This document shows positions 1-8,159 of a stretch of 64,000 nt of DNA, in pieces (the first letter of the stretch is position 1; each line of letters begins with the position of its first letter). Source of the stretch: G963666895 sp963666895 (GTDB lineage: Bacteria; Desulfobacterota; Desulfovibrionia; Desulfovibrionales; Desulfovibrionaceae); contig CAXXNS010000016.1 of NCBI GenBank assembly GCA_963666895.2, forward strand, positions 1-64,000, given 5' to 3'. The notes beneath the pieces were generated by a model. It ran no database searches. It saw only the letters and a program-made list of their open reading frames with translations, and was not told where the DNA came from. The position numbers and the translations under genes are program-made.

Positions 1-24
1 GGATGCGGCCGCTGCGAACGAACG

Positions 25-99
25 GTACTCAAACATATGGAAAATCCATGCCAATCCCCGGGCCCTCCACCCCTCCCCTTGTCAGTCGAAAGTAGTACG
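25..99 (-). promoter_or_regulatory. Promoter-like block, copy 1 (fires out of the window to the left)
   Basis: Read on the minus strand this block contains a 23-base motif including TACTACTTTCGACTGACAAG (77-99), a 23-base gap, TGGCATGGATTTTCCA (38-53), then GAGTAC (25-30). A second block at 3021-3095 has the same three parts at identical spacing. The middle part resembles a sigma-54 -24/-12 element (TGGCAC-N5-TTGCA), but the normally invariant G of the -12 GC is replaced by C. GAGTAC would sit near the start site. It points leftwards, so it should drive a minus-strand gene beyond base 1. The duplication is seen directly; promoter function is inferred. Confidence 0.55.
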
Positions 100-234
100 A
101 ACGACCCGGCAACCCTTGGCCGCCGGGCGCATGATTCTTTCATTAAGAAAACTTAACCAGCCGGAAGCAACACTGGAACACGCTGATTTCCCATGCCCAA
201 CCTGCACGGCCGCACAATTTTTCCGAAAAAACCG

Positions 235-270
235 GAAAACAAAGAGCCCCCTCCCGAAAGAGGGGGCTCT
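235..270 (-). terminator. Rho-independent terminator of the RTX gene
   Basis: A 10-bp perfect stem (AGAGCCCCCT at 243-252 pairing with 261-270) is followed on the minus strand by CTTTGTTTTCC. It lies about 30 bases past the stop codon of the RTX gene, as expected for an intrinsic terminator. Confidence 0.8.
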
Positions 271-301
271 TGCGTTGATGCGTTTCGCGCGGTGGGCCGC
301 T

Positions 302-2731
302 CTAGGAGACGGTGATGATCACGTAGTTCACGTCGTCGGCTCCGCAGTCCACCGTGCCGCCCGGGTCAGTGTTGTCGTGGACGGTGACGTTCTGGCCCAC
401 GGTGCCGCCGGTTTCGCCCAGGTGGTCCAGGCCGCCGATGTCCCCGGCGTCGGAGAGCACAGACTCCGCATAGGAGACCATGAGCTCATAGGAGTTGCCC
501 GCTGCGGCGGTGACGTCCGTATGGCTGCTGTAAGCGGCGCCGAGATCGATATCCACGCTGTTGGTGCCGTCGGAGATGGTCAGCACGTTGCCCGCAAACG
601 TGTAGCTGAGGGCGCCGGAGTATCCGGTGACCACGAGGGAGTCGCTTCCGGCGTTGAAGTCCGTGATGGTGTCGGTATCGCCGTTGCTCGCGGCCAGGTC
701 GATCACGAAGCGGTCCGCACCGGCGCCGCCGGTCAGGACGTCGTCGCCCGAACCGCCCGCGATGAGGTCGTCGCCTTCGCCGCCGTAGATGGTGTCGTTG
801 CCCGCGCCGCCCATGAGCACGTCGTTACCCTGCTCCGAGAACCCGTTGCCGGCTGCGTAGTCGCCGTACATGAGATCGTCGCCCTCGCCGCCGTACATGA
901 CGTCGCCGCCTCGCATGCTGCCCAGGCCGAAGGTTCCATAATAGGAGGTGTTGTCCGCTCCGCCGTACATGGTGTCGTTGCCGTCCAGGCCGAACATGAG
1001 GTCCGCGTGGTTGCCGGAGTCCGCGGCGTTCAGGCCGCTGTCGCTCTGGAAGATGCGGGACCCGGTGTCGTCCGGGTTGTCGTCGCCGTAGAGCAGGTCG
1101 TTCCCGGCGCCCTGGTTCACCTGGTTGCCGAAGATGTCGTAGCCGCCGAACACGCTGTCCGTGCCCACGATGACGTCCTGGCCGCCCTGGCCCTCGATGT
1201 AGGTGCCGTTGAAGTTCACGCCGAAGTCGTAATCGTCGCTGGTGTCCTGAAGGATGTAATTGGAGGTGTGGTCGTAGTCGTAGGCCACGATGACGTCGTT
1301 GGCGTCGGACCCGACTCCGCCCTCGAAGCCGTAGTCGGTCAGGAACAGGGTGTAGCCGTCGTCCATGGCGGAATACACGCCGTCCGTGCCGGGATCGTTC
1401 ACGGCCACGCCGACGTCGAAGCCGTTGTCGCGGAAGAAGTCGCCGTAGGTGGCCCAGGCGTAGGTCAGCGGGTTGGTGAAGGTGCCGGCGTCCGGGGTCG
1501 GGTCAAGGCCGTTGTAGAGGTAGTCGCGCAATTCCTGGGACAGGGACGCGTCGTCCAGGGAATACGGATAGCGCGCGTCGTCGCCGGAGATGCCGTGGTA
1601 CTGGCCGTCCGCGCCGATGCCCGAGGCGTCCTGGTCGGCATGGTCGAAGTACAGGGTGTCGCTGCCGTCCTGGCCGTACATCTCGTCGGCCTCGCCGTCC
1701 GCGGCCAGGGTCCTGCCGTCGTAGGTGCCGCCGATGAGCTCGTCGTCGTCCAGGGAGTCCGGGTCGTTGGCGTTGCCGTTGGCGTTGGTGCCGCCGTAGA
1801 TGGTGTCCGCTCCCGCGCCGCCGATCAGGAGGTCGTTGCCGCCGCGGCCCGCGAAGTAGGCGTCCTCGTCGGCCGTGCCGCCGTTGAAGGTATCCTGGCC
1901 GGTGCCGGCCACGCCCGGGGTGTTGTTGGTGCCGTAATAGACGATGATGGAGTCCGAGGTGGCCCCGGTGGAATCGGTGGCGGTCAGGACGGACCGCTCA
2001 CCCTCGGCCAGCAGGGGCGCCTGGGCGGAAACCAGGTCGTCGAGGTTGTTGTCGATGCGCCAAGTGCCGTCCCCGGCCACGGTGGCCGTGCCCAACACCA
2101 CGTCGCCGCTGGGGCTGGAGGCGGACAGGGTGACCGTGGCGCCCGGCTCGCCGGTGCCCTCGTAGGTGTTCCAGTCGTCATGGGCATAGGTCATCTCCAG
2201 GGTCAGGTCCGCAGTGGCCGCGCCCGCGCCCACGCCCAGCACGGTGCCCGCTTCCTCGAACTGGGTGCCGTAGGTGGGGTCGTTGAGGCCGTCGGTGCCG
2301 GGGATGGTGTCCAGGCCGTCGGCCAGGTCACCGAAGTCGTCGCTGTACCGGGAGCCGCCGCCGCCGGGCTGGCCCGCGCCGCCCGCGCCCGGACCGGCCG
2401 CGGCCTCGATCTCGCCCACGGCCAGGGTGGAGACCACCACGTCGCCGGGCAGGACCGTGCCGTCGGTAAGCTGGATGGAGGGCGGATTGTCGCCCGCGGC
2501 CAGCTCCGCGAAATTCTCAAGGGTGATGGTGCCGCCGTTGTCGAACCGGAGGACCACGTCCTCGCCGCTGATCAGGATCTCCACCGCGTCCACGGGGAAA
2601 TCAAAGCTGACGACGTCGCCCGCGCCCACGGCGTAGGTCAACGCCTCGTTGGCGGCGGGAGTGGTCAGGGCTCCGGTGGGGGTGGTCTGGGCCTGTTCCG
2701 GGGTGCCGGTGGTTTCGTTGGTCTCTGGCAT
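302..2731 (-). CDS. RTX-type calcium-binding surface/secreted protein (809 aa)
   Basis: Acidic protein with no classical signal peptide, which fits type I secretion through a C-terminal signal. Residues ~30-90 resemble the BapA/LapF-type prefix domain (beta strands around VSFDFP and GGTITLENF). A Gly/Pro-rich linker follows at ~110-130 and an Ig-like domain at ~170-275. Several blocks of hemolysin-type GGxGxD nonapeptides follow: GGNDLLIGGAGAD at ~295, one at ~540, then dense repeats at ~585-690. The C-terminal 120 residues lack repeats. These features suggest a calcium-folded adhesin or matrix protein. No transporter genes are present within the window. The start has a strong AAGGAG ribosome site. 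The duplicated block at 3021-3095 probably drives it. Enzyme activity is unlikely because no catalytic domain is visible. Confidence 0.85.
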   Translation of the reverse strand: MPETNETTGTPEQAQTTPTGALTTPAANEALTYAVGAGDVVSFDFPVDAVEILISGEDVVLRFDNGGTITLENFAELAAGDNPPSIQLTDGTVLPGDVVVSTLAVGEIEAAAGPGAGGAGQPGGGGSRYSDDFGDLADGLDTIPGTDGLNDPTYGTQFEEAGTVLGVGAGAATADLTLEMTYAHDDWNTYEGTGEPGATVTLSASSPSGDVVLGTATVAGDGTWRIDNNLDDLVSAQAPLLAEGERSVLTATDSTGATSDSIIVYYGTNNTPGVAGTGQDTFNGGTADEDAYFAGRGGNDLLIGGAGADTIYGGTNANGNANDPDSLDDDELIGGTYDGRTLAADGEADEMYGQDGSDTLYFDHADQDASGIGADGQYHGISGDDARYPYSLDDASLSQELRDYLYNGLDPTPDAGTFTNPLTYAWATYGDFFRDNGFDVGVAVNDPGTDGVYSAMDDGYTLFLTDYGFEGGVGSDANDVIVAYDYDHTSNYILQDTSDDYDFGVNFNGTYIEGQGGQDVIVGTDSVFGGYDIFGNQVNQGAGNDLLYGDDNPDDTGSRIFQSDSGLNAADSGNHADLMFGLDGNDTMYGGADNTSYYGTFGLGSMRGGDVMYGGEGDDLMYGDYAAGNGFSEQGNDVLMGGAGNDTIYGGEGDDLIAGGSGDDVLTGGAGADRFVIDLAASNGDTDTITDFNAGSDSLVVTGYSGALSYTFAGNVLTISDGTNSVDIDLGAAYSSHTDVTAAAGNSYELMVSYAESVLSDAGDIGGLDHLGETGGTVGQNVTVHDNTDPGGTVDCGADDVNYVIITVS

Positions 2732-3020
2732 GGTCCCTCTCCTTGAATAATTCCTCGGCTCGGCCGAGTGTTCGTCCGGGAAAATCGGACAATTTTGTTC
2801 TATATTCTCAAACCGATAACAACAAACTCTTCTTCATGTTTCTAAACGCTGTCTTCATTTCCGATAAAACCGGAAAAGCTATATTTCGCGCGTTCTCTTG
2901 CCGCGCCCTGCCCTTTTGCCTTTTGAGGAGTAAAACCATTTGTCATAACTTGTTTTTTTCATCTTTCCTGGTCGCCCTTTCCCGGATCGGGCCAAACAGG
3001 GTCGCAGTCTTGGCCGGATT

Positions 3021-3095
3021 GTACTCCCAGGCATGAAAAATCCATGCCAGTCCTTGCTTAACTCACTACGTTCCTTGTCAGTCGAAAGTAGTACG
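3021..3095 (-). promoter_or_regulatory. Promoter-like block, copy 2, upstream of the RTX gene
   Basis: Same architecture as 25-99: upstream 23-mer (3073-3095), 23-base gap, TGGCATGGATTTTTCA (3034-3049) and GAGTAC (3021-3026). The -24 half matches sigma-54 promoters well (TGGCATG). The -12 half reads TTTCA instead of TTGCA, so assignment to sigma-54 is tentative. GGCATG and CATGCC also form a dyad here. If it is a promoter, the RTX transcript has a leader of about 290 nt. Confidence 0.55.
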
Positions 3096-3423
3096 CGCGG
3101 CCAAAAAAGCGTTCTGTAAGTGGGCACTTGCTTTTATTCAAAAATAAATATTTTTCCGGCCTGGAAGAGAGTCGGAAAGCGCCTCATTTCCATGCCAGGC
3201 CCCTGATTCCAATTATTCAAGACTGAGCAGCCGGAATCCAAAGGGATCACGGCTCGAAATCAGGCCGCCCAAGATCCCGGACCGGGAAATTCAACCTGTG
3301 GACCAGAGGTGCGATGGTTTTTTCTTAACTTTTTCAGGGTGGTGTCGGAAAGAGAAAGGGCGGCCATGCGGCCAAAGACAATTTCCGGAAAACCCGGAAA
3401 ATGGTTTTTGGTGCCGCCGCGGG
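3096..3423. other. AT-richer intergenic region without a convincing gene
   Basis: Between the promoter-like block and the activator gene I find no ORF with a credible ribosome site. Near 3390-3410 TTTCCGG and CCGGAAA form a short inverted repeat that could weakly terminate the activator gene on the minus strand. A second TGGCATGG string (minus strand, about 3196-3203) lacks a -12 partner. Confidence 0.5.
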
Positions 3424-4851
3424 TCAGGAGGAGCGGCGCGACCGGCCCAGGGGCTGGATGCCGTGCTTCTGCAGGAGCTCGTACAGCCTGGTCTTGGACA
3501 GGCCCGAGACGCGGCCCGCATCGAGCATGTCTTCGCACTGCTCCACCAGCCGGGACAGGTAGGCGGCCTCAAAGGCGTCCAGAGCCTCCTGGCGCGACTC
3601 CCGGAAACGACGGACCGGCCCGGACCCGGCCGCCGGAACCGTTCCGGGCACCGGCGCCGCGACGCCCTCCTCCGCCATTCCCACGGACCGCCTGGCCGCC
3701 TGGACCCGGATCTCGGTGGGCAAATGGTGCAGGTGCAGATGGGCCTCGCCCTCGGCGTTGTGCACCGCGGTCTCCACCGCGTTGACGAGTTCGCGCACGT
3801 TGCCCGGCCAGGGATATTCGCGCAAAGCGGCCAGGAAGTCGGCCGTGGGCTCCTTGTTCGTGCAGGCCTCCTGCTCGCAGCTCTGCTCGATGAAATGGCG
3901 GGCCAGCAGCTCGATGTCGCTCTTGCGCTCCCGCAGGGGCGGCACGACGATGATCACGCTGCTGATGCGGTAGTAAAGGTCCTCGCGGAACTCGCCCGTG
4001 GCCACCATGGCCTGGAGGTCGCGGTTGGTGGCCGCCACCAGCCGGAAGTCGCTGGCCACCTCCTTCTTGGCCGACAGGGGCCTGAACTTCTTCTCCTGGA
4101 GCACGCGCAGCAGGGACTTCTGGGTGGCCAGTTCCAGGTCGCCGATCTCGTCCAGGAACAGGGTGCCGCCGTCGGCCAGCTTGAACAACCCCTGCTTGGC
4201 GTCGTCCGCGCCGGTGAACGAGCCCTTCTCATGGCCGAAGAGCAGGCTCTCGGCCAGGCTGTGGGGCAGGTTGGTGCAGTCCACCACCACGAAGGCGGCC
4301 TTGGCCCGCGGGCTGTTGGCATGCACGGCCCGGGCGAACAGTTCCTTGCCCGTGCCGGTCTCGCCCGACACCAGCACGTTGCTGCGGCTGTCCGCGGCCC
4401 TCCGGAGCAGGTCCAGCCCGGCCAGCAGCTTGCGGTTCTGGCCCAGGATGCCGCAGCGGTCGAAGTCGGCCTGGGCCATGGACCGCTTGGCCCGATGGGA
4501 GGTCAGCCGGTTGAGCAGAATCTCCAGGCGCTCGCGCTTCAGGGGCTTGACCAGGTAGTCGTAGGCCCCGTCGCGGATGGCCTGCTCGGCATTGTCCGTG
4601 TCGCCCGAGGCGGTGATGACCACCACCGAGGGGTTGCCGGGCATGGACTGGATGTCCCCGATGGCGCTCAGGGAGTTGCCCTGGGGCAGCATGACGTCCA
4701 GGAAGACCACCTCGTACTCGTCCCGGGCCAGCTCGGCCAGGGCTCCGGGCAGATCGTGGGCCTTGCCCGTCTGGTGCCCCATGGACTGGAGCTTGCTTTC
4801 CAGGGCGAAGCAAAAATCCTGGTTGTCGTCCACCACGAGCACCTTGGCCAT
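3424..4851 (-). CDS. Sigma-54-dependent response regulator (NtrC family, 475 aa)
   Basis: Receiver domain at 1-120 with the acidic pocket (VVDDN) and phospho-acceptor Asp52 in FLDVMLP. The AAA+ domain has Walker A GETGTGKE (173-180), the sigma-54 contact loop as GSFTGA (220-225, Ser in place of the usual Ala), Walker B LFLDEIGD, and the arginine-finger region. A Fis-type helix-turn-helix closes the protein (SGLSKTRLYELLQKHGI). It should open sigma-54 promoters when phosphorylated. The start at 4851 is chosen because GGGAGG lies just upstream and translation then begins directly at the receiver. No cognate kinase is adjacent. The nearest possible targets are the block at 3021-3095 and, more distantly, the sigma-54-like sites at 33800 and 35752; these links are inference. 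Confidence 0.93.
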   Translation of the reverse strand: MAKVLVVDDNQDFCFALESKLQSMGHQTGKAHDLPGALAELARDEYEVVFLDVMLPQGNSLSAIGDIQSMPGNPSVVVITASGDTDNAEQAIRDGAYDYLVKPLKRERLEILLNRLTSHRAKRSMAQADFDRCGILGQNRKLLAGLDLLRRAADSRSNVLVSGETGTGKELFARAVHANSPRAKAAFVVVDCTNLPHSLAESLLFGHEKGSFTGADDAKQGLFKLADGGTLFLDEIGDLELATQKSLLRVLQEKKFRPLSAKKEVASDFRLVAATNRDLQAMVATGEFREDLYYRISSVIIVVPPLRERKSDIELLARHFIEQSCEQEACTNKEPTADFLAALREYPWPGNVRELVNAVETAVHNAEGEAHLHLHHLPTEIRVQAARRSVGMAEEGVAAPVPGTVPAAGSGPVRRFRESRQEALDAFEAAYLSRLVEQCEDMLDAGRVSGLSKTRLYELLQKHGIQPLGRSRRSS

Positions 4852-4957
4852 GAAACCTCCCTTGGGTCGGGCCGCTTTGACCACCTTTGACTCCTGGATA
4901 CATACCACGCCTGTCCGTGTTTTCAAATCCATGCGCTCCACCCGGCCGCGGCCGGTT

Positions 4958-4987
4958 TTGACAAAGATGGCGGGCCCGGGCTAGAGA
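4958..4987 (+). promoter_or_regulatory. Sigma-70-type promoter for the DUF1992 gene
   Basis: TTGACA (4958-4963) is followed after 18 bases by TAGAGA (4982-4987). The predicted start of transcription falls on or next to the ATG at 4994, and no Shine-Dalgarno sequence is visible, so the message may be leaderless. Confidence 0.45.
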
Positions 4988-4993
4988 AATTCA

Positions 4994-5407
4994 ATGTGGG
5001 AAATCCTCTCTCGAATGGCTGACGAGGCCATCGCCAGGGCCATGCGTGAAGGGGCCTTCGACAACCTGGAGGGCAGGGGCATGCCCCTGCGCCTGGACGA
5101 CGATTCCCACGTTCCCGAGGATTTGCGCATGGCCTACAAGATCCTCAAGAACGCCGGATACCTGCCCCAGGAAATCGCCGAGGAGCGGGAAATCGAACGC
5201 GCCGTGGACCTCCTTGAATCCTGCCGGGACGAGCAGGAACGCTACCGCCAGATCCAGAAGCTCAACCTCATGGTCACCCGCATGAACCTGCGCCGCAACC
5301 GGCCGATCGACCTGGAAAAACGCCAGCTCTACTACGACAAGGTGGTGGAACGGGTTTCCCTGGCCGACCGGGAGAAGCGCGGGCAACCCCAGGAGAACCC
5401 TTCGTGA
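4994..5407 (+). CDS. DUF1992 (DnaJ-homologue subfamily C28-type) protein, 137 aa
   Basis: Matches the conserved DUF1992 pattern: an N-terminal EILSRMADEAIARAM helix, the GAFDNLEGRGMPL signature at ~21-33, then PEDLRMAYKILKNAGYLP. The C-terminal half is a charged helical stretch. The family is widespread and of unknown function; some members are fused to J domains, which this one lacks. No clear ribosome site precedes the ATG. Its stop overlaps the GTG of the DHH gene by four bases, so the two are translationally coupled. Confidence 0.85.
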   Translation: MWEILSRMADEAIARAMREGAFDNLEGRGMPLRLDDDSHVPEDLRMAYKILKNAGYLPQEIAEEREIERAVDLLESCRDEQERYRQIQKLNLMVTRMNLRRNRPIDLEKRQLYYDKVVERVSLADREKRGQPQENPS

Positions 5408-6321
5408 GACTCGTCACCCGCGCCGACTTCGACGGCTTGGCCTGCGGCGTCCTGCTTTCCGAGCTCAAGCTCATGGACAACTTTCTGTTCGTCCATCCCA
5501 AGGACGTGCAGGACGGCAAATATCCCGGCCACCCCGAGGATATCGTGGCCAACGTGCCCTACATCCCGGGCTGCGGCATGTGGTTCGACCACCACTCCTC
5601 GGAGATCGACCGGCTGGACCCGGCCGTCAAGTTCACCGGGGCCTCCAAGCAAGCGGACAGCTGCGCCCGGGTGATCTGGGAATACTTCGGCGGCCGCGAC
5701 GCCTTTGGCATCAAGTTCGACGAGATGCTCCACTACGTGGACAAGGTGGACTCCGGCGCGCTGGACATCAACGAGGTCCTGCACCCCGAGGGCTGGGTCC
5801 TGCTGGGCTTCGTCATGGACCCGCGCACCGGCCTGGGCAAGCACCACAGCTTCACCATCTCCAACTACCAGCTCATGGAGGACCTCATCGGCTACTGCCG
5901 GACCATGCCCATCAAGGACATCCTGGTCCAGCGCGACGTGGCCGAACGGGTGGCCCGCTACAACATGAAGGAGAACCAGTTCCGGCACATGCTCCTGAAC
6001 AAGGCCCGCACCGAGGACAACGTCCTGGTGCTGGACCTGCGGGGCGAGCCGGACGTGCCCCAGGGCAACCGCTTCACCATGTACACCCTGTTCCCGGGCT
6101 GCAACATCTCCATCCAGGCCGTGTCCGGCCGCCAGGGCCAGAACACGGTCTTCGCGGTGGGCCACTCCATCTTCAACCGCACCTCCAACGTGGACGTAGG
6201 CGCGCTCATGTACCGCTTCGGCGGCGGCGGCCACCGCCAAGTCGGCACCTGCCAGGTGCCCAACAGCCGGGCCGACGACGTGCTGGAGGCCTTGATCGTG
6301 GCCTGCAAGGACGCCTCCTGA
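5404..6321 (+). CDS. DHH-family phosphoesterase (exopolyphosphatase-like), 305 aa
   Basis: DHH superfamily metal-dependent phosphoesterase. Visible motifs are TRADFDG near the N terminus (motif I Asp pair), WFDHHSSE at ~59-66 (the DHH motif) and GGGGHRQVG at ~276 (the DHHA1 substrate-binding glycine motif). These bind two Mn/Mg ions and hydrolyse phosphate esters. Substrates in the family range from polyphosphate to nanoRNA and cyclic dinucleotides, and the exact one cannot be read here. It starts with GTG overlapping the preceding stop (GTGA). Cytoplasmic. Confidence 0.88.
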   Translation: MRLVTRADFDGLACGVLLSELKLMDNFLFVHPKDVQDGKYPGHPEDIVANVPYIPGCGMWFDHHSSEIDRLDPAVKFTGASKQADSCARVIWEYFGGRDAFGIKFDEMLHYVDKVDSGALDINEVLHPEGWVLLGFVMDPRTGLGKHHSFTISNYQLMEDLIGYCRTMPIKDILVQRDVAERVARYNMKENQFRHMLLNKARTEDNVLVLDLRGEPDVPQGNRFTMYTLFPGCNISIQAVSGRQGQNTVFAVGHSIFNRTSNVDVGALMYRFGGGGHRQVGTCQVPNSRADDVLEALIVACKDAS

Positions 6322-6435
6322 ACCTGCTGAAGCGGGCAACCGCCCGCCAATCTTGGCTTGTAGGCCGGGCCGGGGTCTGCTAGGGAGGGCTGAACGAGCC
6401 CTTCCCGGCTCGATTCCGACCGATCCCGAGTTCCC

Positions 6436-7314
6436 ATGCGACTGGCCACGCTCCGCGCCGACTCCCTGCTCCTGCTGACCGCCCTGATCTGGGGCGTGGC
6501 TTTCGCGTTCCAGCGCACCGGCATGGAGCACGTTGGCCCCATGACCTTCAACGGAATCCGCTTCCTGCTCGGCTCCCTGGCCCTGGTCCCCCTGACCATG
6601 CGCACCCGCAAGCACTTCCTGCCCTCGCCGGGCCTGCCCGAAGCCGGGCTCAAAACCTACCTGCTGGGCGGGATCATCGCCGGAACCGTGCTCTTCGCCG
6701 GGGCCGGGCTCCAGCAGGCCGGGCTGGTGACCACCACCGCGGGCAAGGCCGGGTTCATCACCGGGCTGTACGTGGTCATCACCCCGCTCATGGGCCTCAT
6801 CTTCCGGCAGCGGCCGGGCTGGGGCACCTGGGTGGGCGCGGTGCTGGCCGCGGTGGGGCTGTACCTGCTGTCCGTGGAGGCGAACTTCTCCATCTCCCCG
6901 GGCGACCTGCTGGTCTTCATGGGCGCGTTCTTCTGGGCCGGGCACATGCTGGTCATCGGGCATTTGTCCCCGCGCATGGACCCGGTCACCCTGGCCTCGG
7001 CCCAGTTCGCGGTCTGCGGCATCCTGAGCCTGGCCGCCGGGCTGGCCTTCGAGCCCATCACCCTGGCCGGGATCATGGGCGCGTCCACGGCCATCCTCTA
7101 CTGCGGCCTGGGCTCGGTGGGCGTGGCCTACACCCTGCAGGTGGTGGCCCAGCGCCAGGCCAACCCGTCCCACGCCTCGGTCATCCTGTCCCTGGAGGCG
7201 GTGTTCGGCGCATTGGCCGGCTGGCTCATCCTGGGCGAGGTCATGGACGCCCGCGCCTTGGTGGGCTGCGGCCTGATGCTCACCGGCATGCTCTTCTCAC
7301 AATTCCGACCCTGA
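6436..7314 (+). CDS. EamA/DMT-family transporter (292 aa)
   Basis: About ten hydrophobic segments in two repeated halves, each an EamA domain. The N-terminal half begins with LLLTALIWGVAFAFQR, typical of drug/metabolite exporters, and the second repeat contains the GLGSVGVAYTLQ and SLEAVFGALAGWL segments. It is an inner-membrane carrier probably exporting metabolites or amino acids; the substrate is unknown. A weak promoter TTGTAG-N17-TAGGGA lies at 6358-6386. Only seven bases separate it from the following hemolysin III gene. Confidence 0.88.
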   Translation: MRLATLRADSLLLLTALIWGVAFAFQRTGMEHVGPMTFNGIRFLLGSLALVPLTMRTRKHFLPSPGLPEAGLKTYLLGGIIAGTVLFAGAGLQQAGLVTTTAGKAGFITGLYVVITPLMGLIFRQRPGWGTWVGAVLAAVGLYLLSVEANFSISPGDLLVFMGAFFWAGHMLVIGHLSPRMDPVTLASAQFAVCGILSLAAGLAFEPITLAGIMGASTAILYCGLGSVGVAYTLQVVAQRQANPSHASVILSLEAVFGALAGWLILGEVMDARALVGCGLMLTGMLFSQFRP

Positions 7315-7321
7315 GGACGAA

Positions 7322-8005
7322 ATGGAACAAAACCACTGGCGCCACCAGCCCAAAATGCTCATCCTGCGCGATCCCATGTCCGGGTTCCTGCACTTCGTGG
7401 CCGCGCTCCTGTCCGTGCTGGCCCTGGTCATCCTGGTCACCCGGGCCGCCTTCCTGTCCAAGCCCTGGCACATCGTCAGCTACGCCATCTTCGGCGCGGG
7501 CATGATCGGCCTGTACACGGCCTCCACCCTGTGTCACTGGTTCCAGGATCCGGACAAGCCCTCGCGGATACTGGAGAAGCTTGACCACATCATGATCTTC
7601 GTGCTCATCGCAGGCACCTACACGCCCATCTGCCTGGTGCCGCTCAGGGGACCCTGGGGCTGGACCCTGTTCGGCATCGTCTGGGGCCTGGCCCTCATCG
7701 GCACCGTGCTCAAGCTCGTGCGCTTCGACCTGCCGGACTGGGTCAACGCGGCCATCTACATCGCCATGGGCTGGGTCGTGCTGGTGGCCGTCGTGCCCCT
7801 GGTCGAGACCCTGCAACCCGGCGCCCTGTTGTGGCTCCTCATCGGCGCGGTCTGCTACACCGTGGGCGGCATCCTGTTCGCCATGAGACGGCCCAATCTC
7901 ATCAAGGACGTGTTCAGCCACCACGAAATCTTTCACCTTTTGTGCATGGCCGGCAGCTTCGCCTTTTTCTGGGTCATGTACGACTACGTGATCCAGTTCG
8001 ATTAG
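7322..8005 (+). CDS. Hemolysin III / PAQR-family membrane protein (227 aa)
   Basis: Seven predicted membrane segments and the family hallmarks: the TASTLCHWF segment near TM2-3 (Ser and His of the metal site), an Asp in KLDHIMIFVLIAGTYTP, and the late HHEIFHLLCMAGS motif. PAQR/HlyIII proteins resemble zinc-dependent lipid hydrolases such as ceramidases. The hemolysin name is historical and does not show toxicity. It probably forms an operon with the EamA gene upstream. Confidence 0.9.
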   Translation: MEQNHWRHQPKMLILRDPMSGFLHFVAALLSVLALVILVTRAAFLSKPWHIVSYAIFGAGMIGLYTASTLCHWFQDPDKPSRILEKLDHIMIFVLIAGTYTPICLVPLRGPWGWTLFGIVWGLALIGTVLKLVRFDLPDWVNAAIYIAMGWVVLVAVVPLVETLQPGALLWLLIGAVCYTVGGILFAMRRPNLIKDVFSHHEIFHLLCMAGSFAFFWVMYDYVIQFD

Positions 8006-8039
8006 GCGGGAAAATCAGGCAGGGACCGGCAATTACAAA

Positions 8040-8066
8040 TTGACAACTTGCGCCCCTTTGTAGAAT
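8040..8066 (+). promoter_or_regulatory. Promoter of the amino-acid ABC transporter operon
   Basis: TTGACA at 8040-8045 and TAGAAT at 8061-8066 are separated by 15 bases, shorter than the ideal 17; GAATAA at 8063-8068 would give 17. The leader to the start codon is about 90 nt and ends in a GGAGG ribosome site. Confidence 0.5.
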
Positions 8067-8159
8067 AAACAAACCTCGTCTTTTCCTTGCGAATCGACGG
8101 TTCGGAACCGAACCGGACGGCGGGGACCGCCCGGAAAACAAACTTGGAGGAATCTGCAA

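Noticed and set aside
116..2746. 876-codon open frame on the plus strand antisense to the RTX gene
   Set aside because: Composition is Val/Ala/Gly/His shadow of the GC-rich opposite gene, with no ribosome site or recognisable domain. Similar long shadows occur opposite alaS (25516-28959) and in the mur genes.
2743..3036. 97-codon plus-strand frame in the RTX upstream region
   Set aside because: It overlaps the inferred promoter and leader of the RTX gene, has no ribosome site and matches no family.
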